NCBI RefSeq assembly: GCF_011046975.1
Contig: NZ_CP049253.1
Span: 620,001 to 684,000 of the forward strand
Direction of reading: 5' to 3'
Source of the DNA: Microbacterium amylolyticum
GTDB lineage: Bacteria > Actinomycetota > Actinomycetes > Actinomycetales > Microbacteriaceae
DNA: 64,000 nucleotides
Made by a program: the position numbers and the translations under genes. Positions 18,387 to 27,426 of the stretch are shown piece after piece (the first letter of the stretch is position 1; every line of letters begins with the position of its first letter). The notes below the pieces were generated by a model. That model did not search any database and was not told where the DNA came from. It saw nothing but the letters and a program-made list of their open reading frames with translations.

Positions 18387-18806
18387 TCACCCCGACAGCG
18401 ACGCTCGGCTGGTGGCCGTGGCCTCAAGGTCGACACCTGCCGGCACGAAAACGCTGAGGAGGAACGAGTCCCATGTTGCGCGCACCGTCACACGCGCCGA
18501 GTTCCCTCCATGTGCGGTGACGCTGACGAGGTGGGCGTCGACAGGAGAAATGGTGATGACCTCCTCGGCTTGACGGCGCGCGCTGTGTTCGTCGAGCTCA
18601 ATGCCGATGCCCGACGCCGTCGGGGCGACGCGAAAACCATCCGCAGCAGCAAGCGCCGCCGCGTCTGCGAGAGACTCCAGGCGCTTCTGTGACAGGTGAA
18701 GTGATGTCGCGTTGATGCACACGAGGACAACCGCAAGAGCCAGGAGCGCATATCCGATGCCGAGGGGAAGCACGCTTCCGCGCTCGTCGCCGGCTTCCGT
18801 CATCAT
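18387..18806 (-). CDS. TadG-like pilus assembly/secretion helicase-neighbour protein (Rv3654c-type)
   Basis: About 139 residues. A single N-terminal hydrophobic helix (GSVLPLGIGYALLALAVVLV) is followed by an extracytoplasmic domain with SLADAAALAAADG, the hallmark of TadG/TadE-like pseudopilin proteins encoded at the end of actinobacterial tad operons. It is probably a minor pilin or pilus-tip component. Its ATG (18806) overlaps the stop of the preceding gene as ATGA, with GGGAGG upstream. Last gene of the operon. Confidence 0.75.
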   Translation of the reverse strand: MMTEAGDERGSVLPLGIGYALLALAVVLVCINATSLHLSQKRLESLADAAALAAADGFRVAPTASGIGIELDEHSARRQAEEVITISPVDAHLVSVTAHGGNSARVTVRATWDSFLLSVFVPAGVDLEATATSRASLSG

Positions 18807-19228
18807 GGAGCCTCCCAATAGCGCGAAATTTTCTGCGTTGCGTGAGCCTCGACGGGGATCGACGTCGCCCCTGCCAGGAAATCGGGAACCAGCGGGAGGG
18901 CGACGACGACGGTCACGTGCACAACCACCGTGCTGCCAGCCTGCGGGCAGGGCGCGGAAACGGGAGCACAGGCCATCGTCATGTCGAGGGCGGCGAGGTC
19001 AATGCCGTAGGAGTCTGCAACGACACGCAGGGTGGTGTCGGGGTCGATTCCGGTTGTCAGCGACCTGGCCACGAATCGAGCGGTGGCATCGGCGGCGAGC
19101 GCCGCGTTTTGCACGGTGGTCACGGCCACGACGAGGTACGCCAGCGGCACGAGAAGCAAAAGACCGGCGAGGAGGAACTCGAGCGGCGCGCTCCCCCGGT
19201 CGTCATCCGGGGATCTGCGCTGGTGCAT
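18803..19228 (-). CDS. TadE-family pseudopilin
   Basis: 141 residues. The TadE signature is a charged N-terminus, then GSAPLEFLLAGLLLLVPLAY with Glu at the +5-like position of the hydrophobic stretch, and QNAALAADATARFVAR. The rest is an exported domain with one Cys pair (CAPVSAPC). It is a minor pilin of the Tad pilus. Its start overlaps the 3' end of the preceding tadE gene by 26 bases, and its stop overlaps the next start. Confidence 0.8.
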   Translation of the reverse strand: MHQRRSPDDDRGSAPLEFLLAGLLLLVPLAYLVVAVTTVQNAALAADATARFVARSLTTGIDPDTTLRVVADSYGIDLAALDMTMACAPVSAPCPQAGSTVVVHVTVVVALPLVPDFLAGATSIPVEAHATQKISRYWEAP

Positions 19229-19586
19229 GCGCTGTCACCACCGTTCCGTTCGGGATGCCGATGTTTCCGATCACGGGAAGGCGCGCGGAGACCACCATCG
19301 TGACAATGGGTACGCCGTGCCGACGTGCTTGGCTGCCGACGACAAGGGTGACGGCATCCTCGCCGAAGCTTCGCGCGATGATTCGGCGCGTTCGTTCTTC
19401 TCCGTCGGCGACCGTGTTGTCAGCGAGTGCCGCATAGTGAGCTCCCTCGACTGCGGCGTCCTTGACCACGTTGTGTGTATAGGCGGCGAACCCGAGTTGC
19501 AGAACAGCCAGGGTGAGCGCGGTCAGGAGGACGCCGACGAGGATGAAGTCGACGGGAGCCGACCCCCTCTCGGCGTCGCCGTTCAC
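19203..19586 (-). CDS. TadE-family pseudopilin
   Basis: About 127 residues. The N-terminus DAERGSAPVDFILVGVLLTA matches TadE, but Asp replaces the usual Glu in the pilin-like helix. AAYTHNVVKDAAVEGAHYAA follows. The GTG start at 19586 overlaps the stop of the small pilin gene as GTGA. Together with the second tadE and tadG it provides the minor pilins of the system. Confidence 0.78.
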   Translation of the reverse strand: MNGDAERGSAPVDFILVGVLLTALTLAVLQLGFAAYTHNVVKDAAVEGAHYAALADNTVADGEERTRRIIARSFGEDAVTLVVGSQARRHGVPIVTMVVSARLPVIGNIGIPNGTVVTAHAPAQIPG

Positions 19587-19798
19587 AGGGCCGTGACGCG
19601 ATCGATCGCCTGCTGGAACACGCTCGTGAGAACGGGGCCTGCCAACGCCCAGATGACGACGACAAGGCCCGCCGTCATCAGCGTAACGAGCACCCAACCG
19701 GGAACATCTCCGCGTTCATGATGATCATCGACGTCGCCGAACGCCGTACGAAGGTGGTGCGACGTATTGGGGGAAGTGGTGAAGAGCTTGGCGAACAT
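19583..19798 (-). CDS. Small Flp-like pilin candidate
   Basis: 71 residues. A polar 30-residue leader ending in ERGDVPGW precedes one hydrophobic helix (VLVTLMTAGLVVVIWALAGP). The size and position, directly after tadC, are where actinobacteria carry the Flp pilin or DUF4244 protein, so it is probably the major pilin. The leader peptide is not a textbook class III site, and no prepilin peptidase is in the window. Confidence 0.65.
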   Translation of the reverse strand: MFAKLFTTSPNTSHHLRTAFGDVDDHHERGDVPGWVLVTLMTAGLVVVIWALAGPVLTSVFQQAIDRVTAL

Positions 19799-19818
19799 GG
19801 TGTGTCCTTTCGTATGGG

Positions 19819-20760
19819 TCAGAAACCGGCTTGGAGCATGACGATCCCGGGGAAGATCGCGAACAAAACGCTGAGGGGAAGCAGCCCGAACACCAGCGGG
19901 ATCATCATGAGGATCTCTTTTTTGCCGGCGGACTCGATGAGGGCACGCTTACCCTCGTCTCGTGCATCCGTGGCCTGGTCCTGCAGGGTCTGCGCAAGGG
20001 GCGATCCGCGGTCGATCGCCGCGACAGTGTGATCAATGGCCCTCGTCAGTACGGGCACGTGGAGACGCCGCGTCATGGCAGTCAGGGAGTCGGTCAGGGT
20101 TGCGCCCGTATCCACTTCCGTCACAACCACTCGCAGTTCGCCCGTGAGCTCACCCGACCCGACTGCCGCCACCCGACGCACGCTGCCAAAAACGCCTTCT
20201 CCGGCGGACAGGCACAGCGAGAGAAACTCGAGAACGGTGGGCAGTTCCTCCTCGATGCGGGCGACGCGCGCCTTCGCCTGCGATGACAGCACGAAGTCAC
20301 GCGCCGCGGCGCCCACGACGGCACCGGCCAACGGCAGAAGGGCCGCGGGAAAGGAGAATCGTCCCGTCAGAGCCAGCACGCCCGCCACACCGGCCGCTGC
20401 TGCCGCTCCCATCGCGGCCCACGCGAGCTGTTCCCCGCGAAACGCCGCGACGTCTCCGCCCCGTGAGGCCTGTGCGAGGCGGCGTTCGACGGACGCGGAG
20501 GTTCCTACGGCGCGCGCAAACCATCGCTGTGCCGCGCGCCAGGATCCAGTGATCCCTCCGGCGAGCGCGAGCGTCGGGTCGCTCATGGCCGTGGGAAGGC
20601 TGGTTCCCGCCGGGTCCGTGACGTCGCGGATATACGGTGCAACGCGGTGGATCAGTGCGGGGGCGCGCCACGTGGGGGCCGCCGCGACGAGGCACCAGAG
20701 ACCCGCACCGAGTGTTCCTCCGAGGAGCACTGCTATCGCAACGTGACTCGCGTTGATCAT
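19819..20760 (-). CDS. tadC: Type II secretion F-domain protein, TadC-like
   Basis: About 313 residues with hydrophobic segments at the N-terminus, around 120-165 and at the C-terminus. The GspF/TadC domain is visible in LPTVLEFLSLCLSAGEGVFG and in QDQATDARDEGKRALIESAGKKEILMMIPL (repeated charged-helix then membrane). It is an inner-membrane platform protein of the pilus machine that works with TadB and the ATPase. Its ATG 20760 overlaps the tadB stop (ATGA). Confidence 0.85.
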   Translation of the reverse strand: MINASHVAIAVLLGGTLGAGLWCLVAAAPTWRAPALIHRVAPYIRDVTDPAGTSLPTAMSDPTLALAGGITGSWRAAQRWFARAVGTSASVERRLAQASRGGDVAAFRGEQLAWAAMGAAAAAGVAGVLALTGRFSFPAALLPLAGAVVGAAARDFVLSSQAKARVARIEEELPTVLEFLSLCLSAGEGVFGSVRRVAAVGSGELTGELRVVVTEVDTGATLTDSLTAMTRRLHVPVLTRAIDHTVAAIDRGSPLAQTLQDQATDARDEGKRALIESAGKKEILMMIPLVFGLLPLSVLFAIFPGIVMLQAGF

Positions 20761-21629
20761 GCGAACCACCGGCGCGGTTCGGGAAGGCGTCCGACGCGCA
20801 GCATCGTCCGATAGGCCACAACGGATACCCCGGCGCCGCTAAGGATGATCGTGATGCCGAGAGGCGTTGCGTAGGCAGCCTGACCCTCGGGGCGCAGAGA
20901 CAGCATCGCCAGAACAACCCACGGCGCGACAACGCCGAGAATCGCCGCTCCCCTCGTCCACGATTGGCGAGCCTCGACCTCGGAGCGCAGTGCAGCCTCG
21001 GCCCGGATCGACGCGGACAGTGCCCGGAGGACCGGGACCAACTCCGTTCCCCCCACTTCTCGGGCCATCCGCAGTGTCTCGACGATGCGGTCGGCCATCG
21101 GATCAGCCAGCTGCTGTTTCAACCGATTGATACTCGTGGCGAAGTGACCGGATGCGCGCATATCGCGTTCGAACTGCCCGAACGTCGCACGAAGCGGGGC
21201 GGGCGCAGAATCGGACAAGCTGCCGATCGCGTCGGGGAGCGACAGCCCTGCCCGCACCGATCCCACAAGCAGGTCGCACACATCGGGCCACATGCCGCGC
21301 CGGGCGCGCAGCAGACGGGAAGCCCGCGCGCGCAGCCAGGCAACGGGCGCACAGGCAGCGGCAATCGCGGCAAGGACCGCGAGCACACCTGCCGTCGTCA
21401 TGACGAACGCCAGTGCCGCCGCGACGACCGCGCTCGCCACACAGGCGACGACGAGAATCCGCGGTTCAACGTGCGCGAAGCCGGCCCTGTCCAGAAGTGT
21501 TCGCGCGCTGCTCGCGACGGCCCCGACGCGGCGCGTTCTGGGCTCTGTGGACGCCCCCGCCGGCCACATCCAGGGGGACGCAGCAAGAAGCAGCCCCGCC
21601 GCGAGAACGCATCCCAGGAGAAGAGTCAT
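20757..21629 (-). CDS. tadB: Type II secretion F-domain protein, TadB-like
   Basis: 290 residues. Three or four hydrophobic segments are near residues 1-18, 55-100 and 230-275. The F domain contains DVCDLLVGSVRAGLSLPDAI and LADPMADRIVETLRMAREVG. It is the partner platform protein of TadC in the cytoplasmic membrane. Its start overlaps the tadA stop by four bases (ATGA), and its stop overlaps the tadC start. Confidence 0.85.
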   Translation of the reverse strand: MTLLLGCVLAAGLLLAASPWMWPAGASTEPRTRRVGAVASSARTLLDRAGFAHVEPRILVVACVASAVVAAALAFVMTTAGVLAVLAAIAAACAPVAWLRARASRLLRARRGMWPDVCDLLVGSVRAGLSLPDAIGSLSDSAPAPLRATFGQFERDMRASGHFATSINRLKQQLADPMADRIVETLRMAREVGGTELVPVLRALSASIRAEAALRSEVEARQSWTRGAAILGVVAPWVVLAMLSLRPEGQAAYATPLGITIILSGAGVSVVAYRTMLRVGRLPEPRRWFA

Positions 21630-22816
21630 GCCACCCGCTCTCCGCGCCGACGTCCGCGCCGCTCCTCGCGGTGTGTCTGATCGGCATGAAAGAGGGTCTG
21701 GGCTTCACACGCGCCGTCGATAATGCGCCCGGTCGGAGCGATGATTTCCTCCACATAGCGCCGTCCGCCGGGTTCCCTCGCGCAGTGGACGACAAGATCG
21801 AGTGCGCTCGCTACCGCAGGAAGAACGAACTCCCGGTCGATGTTCCGGCCAGCAAGCAGGGGAAGGGCCGAGAGCTTCACCAGGGCATCGGCCGCTGAGT
21901 TCGCGTGAATGGTGGCGGCACCCGGGAGACCCGTATTCAGCGCGAGCAACAGATCGAGCGCCTCGGCGTCTCGTACCTCGCCGATGACGAGACGGTCGGG
22001 CCGCATGCGCAGCGATTCCTTCACCAGGCGGCGAAGCGTGATCTCCCCCGTTCCTTCGAGACTCGGCTGCCTGCCCTGCATCGCCACCACGTCGGGAGCA
22101 TCAATCGCCAGCTCGAAGGTCTCCTCGGCCGTCACGATCCGGTGGTGTGGCGGGCACGAAGACACCAGCGCGGCCAGCATGGTTGTTTTTCCTGCGTGTG
22201 TCGCGCCGGACACGAGGACGGACTGGCCATCGCGCATCGCATCGCGCAGCAGCGCGGCGGGCTCGCGCGGAATTGATCCGAGCTCGACGAGCGTGTCGAG
22301 CGTGCGGATACCGGGCAAGAACTTCCTGATGTTCACTGCCCAGTGGCCTCGGGCAATCCCCGAAAGCACGACGTGCAAACGCGATCCGTCCGGCAGGGAC
22401 GCGTCTACGAACGGCTGGCTGAGGTCCACGCGACGGCCCGTTGCGTGCAACATGCGCTCAACGGTGTCGCGAACCTGGTCGTCGGTCAGCTCCAGCGCGA
22501 TGCGCTCTGAAACCCCGCCTCGCGCGACGAACACCCGATCGGGTGAGTTAATCCAGATCTCCTCGATCGTTTCGTCATCGAGGAGCGCCTGCAGCGGTCC
22601 GTAACCAGCGACCTGGGCGACGACGTATGCGACACACGCATCAACATCGTCGATGGCGCGCCCGCCACGCGCAAAGGCGTAGTCGTTGTGGCGACGCACC
22701 TCGGCCACAGCAACGCGTCGAACGCTGGCGGGGGTGACCTCTTCCCACCCCAGTTGCGCCTGATCGTCACGAATGCGCTCACGGACGCGCTCGACGATTC
22801 GCTGTTCTGAACTCAC
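21626..22816 (-). CDS. tadA: Tad pilus assembly ATPase, TadA/CpaF family
   Basis: 396 residues, secretion/pilus motor of the GspE superfamily. The N-terminal domain is followed by Walker A GATHAGKTT, an Asp box (TAEETFELAI), Walker B-like LVIGEVRDAEALDLL and a His box in AATIHANS. It hydrolyses ATP to polymerise Flp pili. It heads a seven-gene operon with tight overlaps. The CpaE-like septum-site protein often found just before tadA is missing here; instead, an LMW phosphatase gene ends 92 bases upstream. The GTG start at 22816 has no strong ribosome binding site. Confidence 0.9.
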   Translation of the reverse strand: MSSEQRIVERVRERIRDDQAQLGWEEVTPASVRRVAVAEVRRHNDYAFARGGRAIDDVDACVAYVVAQVAGYGPLQALLDDETIEEIWINSPDRVFVARGGVSERIALELTDDQVRDTVERMLHATGRRVDLSQPFVDASLPDGSRLHVVLSGIARGHWAVNIRKFLPGIRTLDTLVELGSIPREPAALLRDAMRDGQSVLVSGATHAGKTTMLAALVSSCPPHHRIVTAEETFELAIDAPDVVAMQGRQPSLEGTGEITLRRLVKESLRMRPDRLVIGEVRDAEALDLLLALNTGLPGAATIHANSAADALVKLSALPLLAGRNIDREFVLPAVASALDLVVHCAREPGGRRYVEEIIAPTGRIIDGACEAQTLFHADQTHREERRGRRRGERVA

Positions 22817-22854
22817 GCGGCCAGCGTTGCAGAATCTCGAATTTCGTGCAGAAG

Positions 22855-22863
22855 TTATCCACA
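22855..22863 (+). promoter_or_regulatory. DnaA box, consensus match
   Basis: TTATCCACA, a perfect match to the classic DnaA box, lies in the 92-base gap between tadA and the LMW phosphatase. A single box away from an origin may titrate DnaA or tie expression to replication. Confidence 0.4.
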
Positions 22864-22908
22864 GGCCTCGCGTGAGACAACGCTGATCAGGGATTTATGC
22901 GGGTCAGC

Positions 22909-23364
22909 TCACCCCGCGCGGACGAAGTTCACGATCACGGGAGCAGCCGCCTCCACCAGTTCGAGGGTCTCTTCGAAGTCCGATCGGTCGCCGTACCAGG
23001 GGTCAGAGACGTCTTCCGACGTGGCCCCGGGCACAAACTCCATCCACAGGCGCACCCGATCTTCTTCCACACCGCGTCGCAGCAACGCGGAGCGGTGCTG
23101 GCGCGTCATCACGAGGATGAGATCCGCTGCGGCATCCTCGACGTCGAACCAGCGGGCTGTTCGTGCCGGAACCGCGTAGCCGTGCTCGGACAAAACGGCG
23201 ACGGCTCTATGGTCAATCGGGTTTCCCACTTCCTCAGCGCTGACACCCGATGAACGCACCGAGACATCGAGCCCCGCCGCGGCAAGGCGGTCACGCAAGA
23301 CCACCTCTCCCATCGGAGAGCGGCAGATGTTTCCGGTGCACACAACGACGATGGAGGAGAGCAT
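22909..23364 (-). CDS. Low-molecular-weight protein tyrosine phosphatase
   Basis: 151 residues, cytoplasmic or released. The P-loop C-x5-R is VCTGNICRSPMGE near the N-terminus and the general-acid Asp lies in DPWYGD. It removes phosphate from tyrosine and, in some members, arginine. In other actinobacteria, relatives act on cell-envelope regulators or are secreted. The start at ATG 23364 is supported by TAGCGT seven bases upstream (leaderless). It is divergent from tRNA-Leu. Confidence 0.9.
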   Translation of the reverse strand: MLSSIVVVCTGNICRSPMGEVVLRDRLAAAGLDVSVRSSGVSAEEVGNPIDHRAVAVLSEHGYAVPARTARWFDVEDAAADLILVMTRQHRSALLRRGVEEDRVRLWMEFVPGATSEDVSDPWYGDRSDFEETLELVEAAAPVIVNFVRAG

Positions 23365-23393
23365 AGGGTCCACGCTAATAGGATGGAGGGTGC

Positions 23394-23475
23394 GCGGGCG
23401 TGGTGGAATTGGTAGACACGCAGGATTTAGGTTCCTGTGCCTCACGGCGTGTGGGTTCAAGTCCCACCGTCCGCA
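23394..23475 (+). tRNA. tRNA-Leu (TAG anticodon)
   Basis: Class II tRNA. The acceptor GCGGGCG pairs with CGTCCGC, the anticodon stem CAGGA/TCCTG frames the loop TTTAGGT (anticodon TAG), a long variable arm follows, and the T arm is GTGGG-TTCAAGT-CCCAC. No CCA is encoded at the 3' end (ACATCA follows), unlike the Gln and Met tRNAs here. Confidence 0.95.
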
Positions 23476-23519
23476 CATCACGTCGGACCACCCGCGCACC
23501 CGCTATTGGCGCGAAGCCC

Positions 23520-24110
23520 TCAGAGCTCAGCGAGAAGCGGTGCGAGTTCCACGAACGCGCGTGCTCGGTGAGAGAGAGTGTTCTTCTCCTCCGCCGACAT
23601 CTCGGCAACGGAGCGAGTGTCTCCGTCCGGACAGAAGATCGGGTCGTAGCCAAAGCCCCCGTTTCCTCGCGGTGCGTGCAGCAGCGTGCCCGGCCATATT
23701 CCCTCGACCGTGTGCTCCGCACCCGCCGGGGTCACGAGCGCGATCGTGGAGTTGTAGTGCGCACGTCGGTCCTCGTCACGTGCCACATCGCTGAGCTGGT
23801 CCAGAAGAAGCGTCAGGTTCGCGCCATCATTCTTCGCGTGGCCCGCCCAATACGCGGAGAACACCCCCGGAGATCCTCCCAGCACGTCAACGCAGATTCC
23901 CGAGTCGTCAGCTAGCGCCGGAAGCCCCGTGTGCGCGGCAGCGGCCCGGGCTTTGATCAGCGCGTTCGCCGCGAAGGTCGTTCCGTCTTCCACGGGTTCC
24001 GGGCCGTTGTAGCTGACCACCTCGACACCCGGCCGCACGCGCGAGACGATGCCCTGAAACTCCGCGACCTTGTGCGCGTTGTGTGTGGCGAGAACGATCT
24101 GCGTCGGCAT
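23520..24110 (-). CDS. rdgB: Non-canonical purine NTP pyrophosphatase (RdgB/HAM1)
   Basis: 196 residues. It hydrolyses dITP, XTP and related damaged nucleotides to monophosphates, keeping them out of DNA. The N-terminal LATHNAHKVAEF and the metal site ALADDSGICVDVLGG are present, with GGFGYDPIFCPDG toward the C-terminus. Its ATG overlaps the rph stop (TGATG). It is the third gene of murI-rph-rdgB, an order common in actinobacteria. Confidence 0.93.
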   Translation of the reverse strand: MPTQIVLATHNAHKVAEFQGIVSRVRPGVEVVSYNGPEPVEDGTTFAANALIKARAAAAHTGLPALADDSGICVDVLGGSPGVFSAYWAGHAKNDGANLTLLLDQLSDVARDEDRRAHYNSTIALVTPAGAEHTVEGIWPGTLLHAPRGNGGFGYDPIFCPDGDTRSVAEMSAEEKNTLSHRARAFVELAPLLAEL

Positions 24111-24844
24111 CACTTCTCCGCGGCGAGCGCGGCCGTCTGCTGCGTCGTCAGCTCGGCGCATCCCTGTGCGCCCAGTACGAGCAGCTGATCGAGCTCTTCC
24201 TTATCGAAGGGGGCGCCCTCGGCGGTTCCCTGCACCTCGATGAACTTCCCTGAGCCGGTCATGACGATGTTCATGTCGGTTTCGGCGCGAACGTCTTCGA
24301 CGTACGGAAGATCCAGCATCGGAACGCCATCGATGATGCCAACGGAAATCGCGGCGACGCTGTCGGTCAGCGGCACGGCCTTCTTCCCGATGAATCCCTT
24401 CGCGCGACCCCACTCGATCGCATCCGCGAGCGCAACGTAGGCGCCGGTGATCGACGCCGTGCGTGTGCCGCCATCGGCCTGCAAAACATCACAGTCGATG
24501 ACGATCGTGTTCTCACCAAGGGCCTTGGTGTTCACAACAGCGCGCAGAGCTCGTCCGATGAGACGAGAGATCTCGTGCGTTCGTCCACCGATCTTGCCTT
24601 TAACGCTCTCGCGCTGGCTCCGGTCGTTCGTGGCGCGCGGGAGCATCGCATACTCGGCCGTCACCCATCCCTTGCCCTGACCCGTGAGCCAGCGAGGAAC
24701 GCCGTTGGTGAACGAAGCGGTCACGAGAACCTTCGTGTTGCCGAAGCTAATGAGGGCGGATCCTTCCGCCTGCGAACTCCAGCCTCGTTCGATGGTGACG
24801 GGGCGAAGCTCGTCAAGCTGACGGCCATCGGCGCGCTCAGTCAT
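24110..24844 (-). CDS. rph: Ribonuclease PH
   Basis: 244 residues, phosphorolytic 3'-5' exoribonuclease that trims tRNA 3' ends. Family motifs include [39 protein letters not shown] and [17 protein letters not shown], and the active-site region with [20 protein letters not shown] is complete. AAAGGAACACC gives the ribosome binding site. It is coupled to rdgB and follows murI by 21 bases. Confidence 0.95.
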   Translation of the reverse strand: MTERADGRQLDELRPVTIERGWSSQAEGSALISFGNTKVLVTASFTNGVPRWLTGQGKGWVTAEYAMLPRATNDRSQRESVKGKIGGRTHEISRLIGRALRAVVNTKALGENTIVIDCDVLQADGGTRTASITGAYVALADAIEWGRAKGFIGKKAVPLTDSVAAISVGIIDGVPMLDLPYVEDVRAETDMNIVMTGSGKFIEVQGTAEGAPFDKEELDQLLVLGAQGCAELTTQQTAALAAEK

Positions 24845-24865
24845 GGTGTTCCTTTCGGGTCGGGT

Positions 24866-25711
24866 TCACGAATCGGAAGCGCGCAGATCGGCGATCGCGC
24901 GCAAGTCAATCTGGCCCGTTCGAATGAGCCGCACATCGCGCACCTCGGCACCGAGCAGGCGGTTAGCGAGGGCGATGAAATGGGTCGAGTCGGCCGCTGT
25001 CGCCTCGTATGTGTGCCGCGGGACGGCGTCGGTTCCCGCCAGCAGCGCCCCGCTCACCAGTTCGCGATAGACGTCCTTGGCTGTTTCGCTATCGCTCGAA
25101 ACGAGAGTCACTCCGGGCCCCATGATGTAGCTGATGGCCCCCTTGAGGAACGGATAGTGCGTGCAGCCGAGCACGAGCGTGTCCACCTGCGCATCTTTGA
25201 GCGGGGCAAGGTAGTCAGCAGCGACCGCCAGCAACTCGGGCGAGTCGGTGATGCCCTGTTCGACGAAATCGACAAAGCGCGGGCACGCCGCGGTGAACAC
25301 CTCGACGCCCGGGTTGATGCCGAGCATGTCCTGGTAGGCACCGGAGCCGATGGTTCCCGACGTGCCGATCACCCCAATTCGTCCTGATCTGCTGGTGGCG
25401 ATCGCGGTGCGAACGGCGGGGCGAATCACCTCGACAACAGGAACGTCATACCGCTCACGCGCATCGCGCAGAAGAGCCGCAGACGCTGTGTTGCAGGCGA
25501 TAACGAGCATCTTCACGCCCTGGTCAACGAGCGTGTCGAGCACCTCAAGGCCATAACGGCGCACATCAGCGATGGACTTCGGCCCGTAGGGCGAGTGCAG
25601 CGTATCTCCGATATAGAGGAGGGACTCACGCGGTAGTTGATCGCGAATGGCTCGTGCCACCGTGAGTCCGCCGACGCCCGAGTCGAAGATCCCGATCGGC
25701 GAGTTGTTCAC
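24866..25711 (-). CDS. murI: Glutamate racemase
   Basis: 281 residues. It converts L- to D-glutamate for peptidoglycan in the cytoplasm. The N-terminus is [15 protein letters not shown]; the two catalytic cysteines lie in [12 protein letters not shown] and [11 protein letters not shown]. The GTG start is supported by TAGGGT six bases upstream, so a leaderless message is likely. It is the first gene of murI-rph-rdgB and divergent from pncB; both -10 boxes fit in a 49-base gap. Confidence 0.95.
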   Translation of the reverse strand: MNNSPIGIFDSGVGGLTVARAIRDQLPRESLLYIGDTLHSPYGPKSIADVRRYGLEVLDTLVDQGVKMLVIACNTASAALLRDARERYDVPVVEVIRPAVRTAIATSRSGRIGVIGTSGTIGSGAYQDMLGINPGVEVFTAACPRFVDFVEQGITDSPELLAVAADYLAPLKDAQVDTLVLGCTHYPFLKGAISYIMGPGVTLVSSDSETAKDVYRELVSGALLAGTDAVPRHTYEATAADSTHFIALANRLLGAEVRDVRLIRTGQIDLRAIADLRASDS

Positions 25712-25760
25712 GATCCCACCCTATGCCGGGTGCGCCTGAGGTTCCCGTAGGCTGAGAACT

Positions 25761-27080
25761 ATGAGTGCCTCCACGGCTCTGCTGACTGACCGCTACGAGC
25801 TCACCATGCTCGACGCCGCTCTGCGCGACGGAACGGCACAACGCCGTTGCGTCTTTGAGCTGTTTGGGCGCCGCCTTTCGGGGGGCCGCCGGTTCGGCGT
25901 CGCCGCTGGGCAGGGACGCCTAATGACGCTCCTTCGGGAGTTTCGCTTCGGCGCCGATGAACTGCGCTTCCTCAGCGACAATCGCGTGGTCAGTGCCTCC
26001 ACGCTGACCTACCTTGAGAATTACCGCTTCACGGGGTCGATTTCCGGGTATCGCGAGGGCGAGCTGTATTTCCCGGGCTCCCCCTTACTCACCATCGAGG
26101 GAACATTCGCTGACGCGGTCATTCTCGAAACCCTTGCGTTGAGCGTGATGAATCACGACTCCGCGATCGCCACTGCCGCCGCGCGAATGAGTATCGCGGC
26201 CGGTGGCCGCCCCCTTTCGGAAATGGGATCACGGCGCGCCCACGAGCACGCCGCCGTTGCCGCGGCCCGCGCCGCCTACATCGCCGGCTTCACAGCCACC
26301 AGCAACCTCGAGGCCGGTCGGGAGTGGGGTGTTCCCACGATGGGCACCGCCGCGCATGCATGGACCTTGCTCCATGACACCGAAGAAGACGCCTTCCGTT
26401 CGCAGGTCGCGTCGCTCGGTGCCGAGACAACGCTTCTGATCGACACATATGACATCGCCGAGGGCGTACGCACGGCCGTGCGCGTCGCGGGCCCGCACCT
26501 CGGCGGAGTGCGCATCGATTCCGGGGACCTCCCCCTTGTGGCGGCAGACGTTCGGCAGCAGCTCGACGATCTCGGGAATCCCGACACGACGATCACCGTT
26601 ACCAGCGACCTCGACGAGTACGCGATTGCCGCGCTCGCGGCATCGCCCGTCGATGCGTATGGGGTCGGTACCTCGCTCGTGACCGGATCCGGTTATCCGA
26701 CGGCCAGCCTGGTGTACAAAATCGTCGCGCGGGAAAGCGCGTCGGGCGAATGGATCCCCGTGACGAAGACCGCGGAAGGCAAGAAATCCCAGGGCGGGTG
26801 GAAACAGGCATTCCGGCGCGTCGAGAACGGTCGCGCGACAGAAGAGGTCATTCGCACCGCTTCATCGCCTGATGCCGTCCTGCAGCCGGTTCCCGAGGGC
26901 TCGCGCGCTCTCAACGTGTCATATGTCGCGAATGGCACCTTCGATGGTGCGTACGAGGGTGCCGCGGGAGTTGCCGCGGCACGCGCGCATCATGCTGACG
27001 TCCGCGCCGAGATGCCCACACGCGCGCTCGCCCTGAGTAAGTCCGATCCGGCCATTCCCACGATCTACCTCACCTCTTGA
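25761..27080 (+). CDS. pncB: Nicotinate phosphoribosyltransferase
   Basis: 439 residues. It makes nicotinate mononucleotide from nicotinate and PRPP (NAD salvage). The N-terminal LLTDRYELTMLDAAL, the middle SEMGSRRAHEHAAVAAARAAYIAGFTATSN (written here in parts: SEMGSRRAHEHA, then GFTATSNLEAG) and the phosphate-binding RIDSGDLPLVAADVR are typical of the family. TAGGCT lies seven bases before the ATG, a leaderless promoter. The stop codon is inside the terminator stem that follows. Confidence 0.93.
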   Translation: MSASTALLTDRYELTMLDAALRDGTAQRRCVFELFGRRLSGGRRFGVAAGQGRLMTLLREFRFGADELRFLSDNRVVSASTLTYLENYRFTGSISGYREGELYFPGSPLLTIEGTFADAVILETLALSVMNHDSAIATAAARMSIAAGGRPLSEMGSRRAHEHAAVAAARAAYIAGFTATSNLEAGREWGVPTMGTAAHAWTLLHDTEEDAFRSQVASLGAETTLLIDTYDIAEGVRTAVRVAGPHLGGVRIDSGDLPLVAADVRQQLDDLGNPDTTITVTSDLDEYAIAALAASPVDAYGVGTSLVTGSGYPTASLVYKIVARESASGEWIPVTKTAEGKKSQGGWKQAFRRVENGRATEEVIRTASSPDAVLQPVPEGSRALNVSYVANGTFDGAYEGAAGVAAARAHHADVRAEMPTRALALSKSDPAIPTIYLTS

Positions 27081-27126
27081 CACATCAGGACGACCCCGCG
27101 TCATCGCAGGGCCGTCCTGATGTGTC
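27079..27126 (+). terminator. Hairpin that contains the pncB stop
   Basis: A 14-bp perfect stem (27079-27092 with 27113-27126). Its inner part can pair further (CCCGCG with CGC-A-GGG). The TGA of pncB provides the first two bases of the stem. It is convergent with the DUF3039 gene at 27139, so it may serve both strands. Confidence 0.75.
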
Positions 27127-27138
27127 GTGATCAGCGGG

Positions 27139-27405
27139 TCACTTGGTCAAGGACTCGTAGATCTCCTTGCAGGAAGGGCAGACAGGAAACTTCTCGGGAT
27201 CGCGGCCGGGCGTCCACTTCTTGCCGCACAGTGCACGAACGGGTTTGCCCGTGATGGCGGACTCAACGATCTTCTCCTTCTGCACATAGTGCGAGAAGCG
27301 CTCGTGATCGCCCGGATCCTTCGTCTCCTGCTGAATGAGCTCCTCGAGCTCGCGGTCGAGGACTGATGTGCCGCCCCGGTCCGGGGTATCGAGTGGCGTA
27401 CTCAT
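27139..27405 (-). CDS. DUF3039 family protein
   Basis: 88 residues, cytoplasmic. The conserved core is RALCGKKWTPGRDPEKFPVC followed by PSCKEIYE. With three cysteines and an upstream His (ERFSHYVQK), it looks like a small zinc-ribbon fold. The family is widespread in actinobacteria and its role is unknown. The ATG is preceded by TAGACT at six bases, another leaderless promoter. It stands alone between pncB and an ABC permease gene. Confidence 0.85.
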   Translation of the reverse strand: MSTPLDTPDRGGTSVLDRELEELIQQETKDPGDHERFSHYVQKEKIVESAITGKPVRALCGKKWTPGRDPEKFPVCPSCKEIYESLTK

Positions 27406-27426
27406 GGGAACAGTCTACTGCGGGCT

